Positions 6,240-7,335 of a stretch of 7,335 nucleotides of DNA are shown here, in pieces. This DNA comes from Acidobacteriota bacterium (lineage in GTDB: Bacteria; Acidobacteriota; Blastocatellia; RBC074). Location: contig JABFSD010000967.1 of assembly GCA_013140935.1 (NCBI GenBank), positions 1-7,335 of the forward strand, written 5' to 3'. The notes beneath the pieces were generated by a model. The model saw only the letters and a list, made by a program, of their open reading frames with translations, searched no databases and was not told where the DNA came from. The number at the start of each line of letters is the position of its first letter. Within the stretch, counting starts at the first letter, position 1. The position numbers were made by a program, and so were the translations under genes.

Positions 6240-7335
6240 ATGACAGAAACTCTCTTACAACGCTTCGGCCAATTCACTGAAACTGTGACTTATGCCACGT
6301 TGCCTGCCGCTGTCATTCAAAGCCTCAAAGAACGCGCGCTCGACACCATCGGTTTGTGCCTCGCCGCGACGCCGCTCGACACCAGTCGAATGATGGTTGA
6401 AATGGTTTCGCATTGGGGCGGTCACGCGGAAGCCACCGCTATCGGTACCTCGCAAAGCTTGCCCGCACCGAGTGCAGCGTTAATCAACGGCACGCTGGCG
6501 CACTCGTTAGATTACGACGACACGCATTTGCCGAGCGTGTTGCATCCGAGCGCCTCGCTCATCCCCGGTGTATTCGCCGCCGCCGAAGCCATACGAGCCG
6601 ACAGCAAAGACGTGCTGGCCGCGCTCGCCGTAGGTTATGAGATGTGCGTGCGTTCGGGGATGGCGGGCTATGATCGCGCGTTGGGCAATTCGGTTTTCTT
6701 TGAACGCGGTTGGCACGCGACTTCGATCTGCGGCACGTTGGGCGTCGCGGCGGCGGTCGCCAAACTTTATCGTCTCGGCGCGGCGGGCGTAATGCACGCC
6801 GTCGGCATCGCGGCTTCGATGGGTTCGGGCATTATCGAAGGCAATCGCGCGGGCGGTTCGGTTAAACGTATGCATTGCGGTTGGGCGGCGCACGCAGGGC
6901 TAGTAGCCGCGCAAATGGCGCGGGCCGGATTCACCGGGCCGCCCTCTGCGCTCGAAGGCCGCTTCGGTTTTTATCAGGCCTTTTGCAGCGGACAATTTGA
7001 CGAAGGCGAGTTTGTGAATGGACTCGGCGAAACGTGGTGCGTGCCTGAGATTTTTTACAAGCCTTATCCCGCGAATCATTTCACGCACGCGGGCATTGAC
7101 GCGGCGCTGAAGCTGGCGGCACGCATTGATAATCTCGACGACATCGTTGACATCGAATTGGGCGTACCGTCGCCGGTCTTGCGCACCATCGCGCAACCGC
7201 CCGAACAGCAGGCGCGTCCGCAATCGGGCTATCACGCGCAATTCAGCGGGCCGTTCACGATTGCAATTGCGTTAATGACGAAAGTGACAGGCGGCGGCGG
7301 ATTGGGTTTGTGGCTCGATGATTTCATTGATGTGC
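6240..7335 (+). CDS. MmgE/PrpD family protein (C-terminus beyond window)
   Basis: ATG 6240 opens a frame that runs through the window edge, giving 365 residues of an expected 450 or so. It has no signal peptide and is cytoplasmic. Family hallmarks of PF03972 are clear: INGTLAHSLDYDDTH at 82-96, LHPSASLIP from 101, H159 in ERGWHATS, KRMHCGWAAHAG at 209-220, GFTGP, and KPYPANHFTHAGIDA from 274. H102, H159, K209 and K274 fall at the places where cis-aconitate decarboxylase (ACOD1) has active-site His and Lys residues, as recalled from the published structure, so an active lyase is likely. Known members are 2-methylcitrate dehydratase, cis-aconitate decarboxylase and iminodisuccinate epimerase; none of the usual methylcitrate-cycle partners is visible, so the substrate is left open. 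No clear Shine-Dalgarno precedes the start. It follows the VOC gene by 103 bases on the same strand and probably shares its pathway. Confidence 0.9.
   Translation, partial: MTETLLQRFGQFTETVTYATLPAAVIQSLKERALDTIGLCLAATPLDTSRMMVEMVSHWGGHAEATAIGTSQSLPAPSAALINGTLAHSLDYDDTHLPSVLHPSASLIPGVFAAAEAIRADSKDVLAALAVGYEMCVRSGMAGYDRALGNSVFFERGWHATSICGTLGVAAAVAKLYRLGAAGVMHAVGIAASMGSGIIEGNRAGGSVKRMHCGWAAHAGLVAAQMARAGFTGPPSALEGRFGFYQAFCSGQFDEGEFVNGLGETWCVPEIFYKPYPANHFTHAGIDAALKLAARIDNLDDIVDIELGVPSPVLRTIAQPPEQQARPQSGYHAQFSGPFTIAIALMTKVTGGGGLGLWLDDFIDV

Noticed and set aside
6240..7335. Naming the last gene prpD (2-methylcitrate dehydratase)
   Set aside because: Only family-level features are present, prpB and prpC are absent from the window, and the segment after KPYP differs.

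Overview
This 7.3-kb window is a stretch of bacterial chromosome, by eye in the mid-to-high fifties for % G+C. It holds five protein genes and no RNA genes, insertion sequences or CRISPR. One gene runs leftward and off the left edge. Four run rightward, and the last runs off the right edge. The large secreted protein combines a propeller-like region, a TIG-type Ig domain and tandem BACON domains. That architecture, together with the DUF4198, VOC, cyclase and MmgE/PrpD families, fits a soil-type Acidobacteriota, possibly class Blastocatellia. This placement is an inference from protein style, not from a marker gene.

Left half (1-3197, minus strand): an exported multidomain protein of at least 1,065 residues, open without a stop to the edge of the window. 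It carries an N-terminal signal peptide, a charged and proline-rich linker, a propeller-like region, an IPT/TIG-like domain, two BACON domains and an unrecognised C-terminal beta-rich module. It is probably a cell-surface or extracellular binding protein.

Divergent gap (3198-3386): 189 bases between the two leftmost start codons. It holds weak candidate promoters in both directions and no gene.

Right half (3387-7335, plus strand): a probable operon. First comes a cytoplasmic metal-dependent cyclase/kynurenine-formamidase-family hydrolase (3387-4205). Three bases later comes an exported DUF4198 protein (4209-5048), then an exported two-domain VOC protein overlapping it by ATGA (5045-6136). 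After a 103-base gap with an imperfect inverted repeat comes an MmgE/PrpD-family lyase (6240 to the edge). The first three genes are tightly packed and very likely co-transcribed. The fourth may be in the same transcript or partly separated by the hairpin. The combination suggests catabolism of a small carboxylic or cyclic metabolite, with two cytoplasmic enzymes and two exported proteins. The substrate cannot be named from sequence.

The most unusual small-scale features are a triple GTGAAAA heptamer lying across the stop of the cyclase gene and the GTG start of the DUF4198 gene, and the hairpin before the MmgE/PrpD gene, which is built of degenerate repeats. No clearly novel defence or mobile system is visible.
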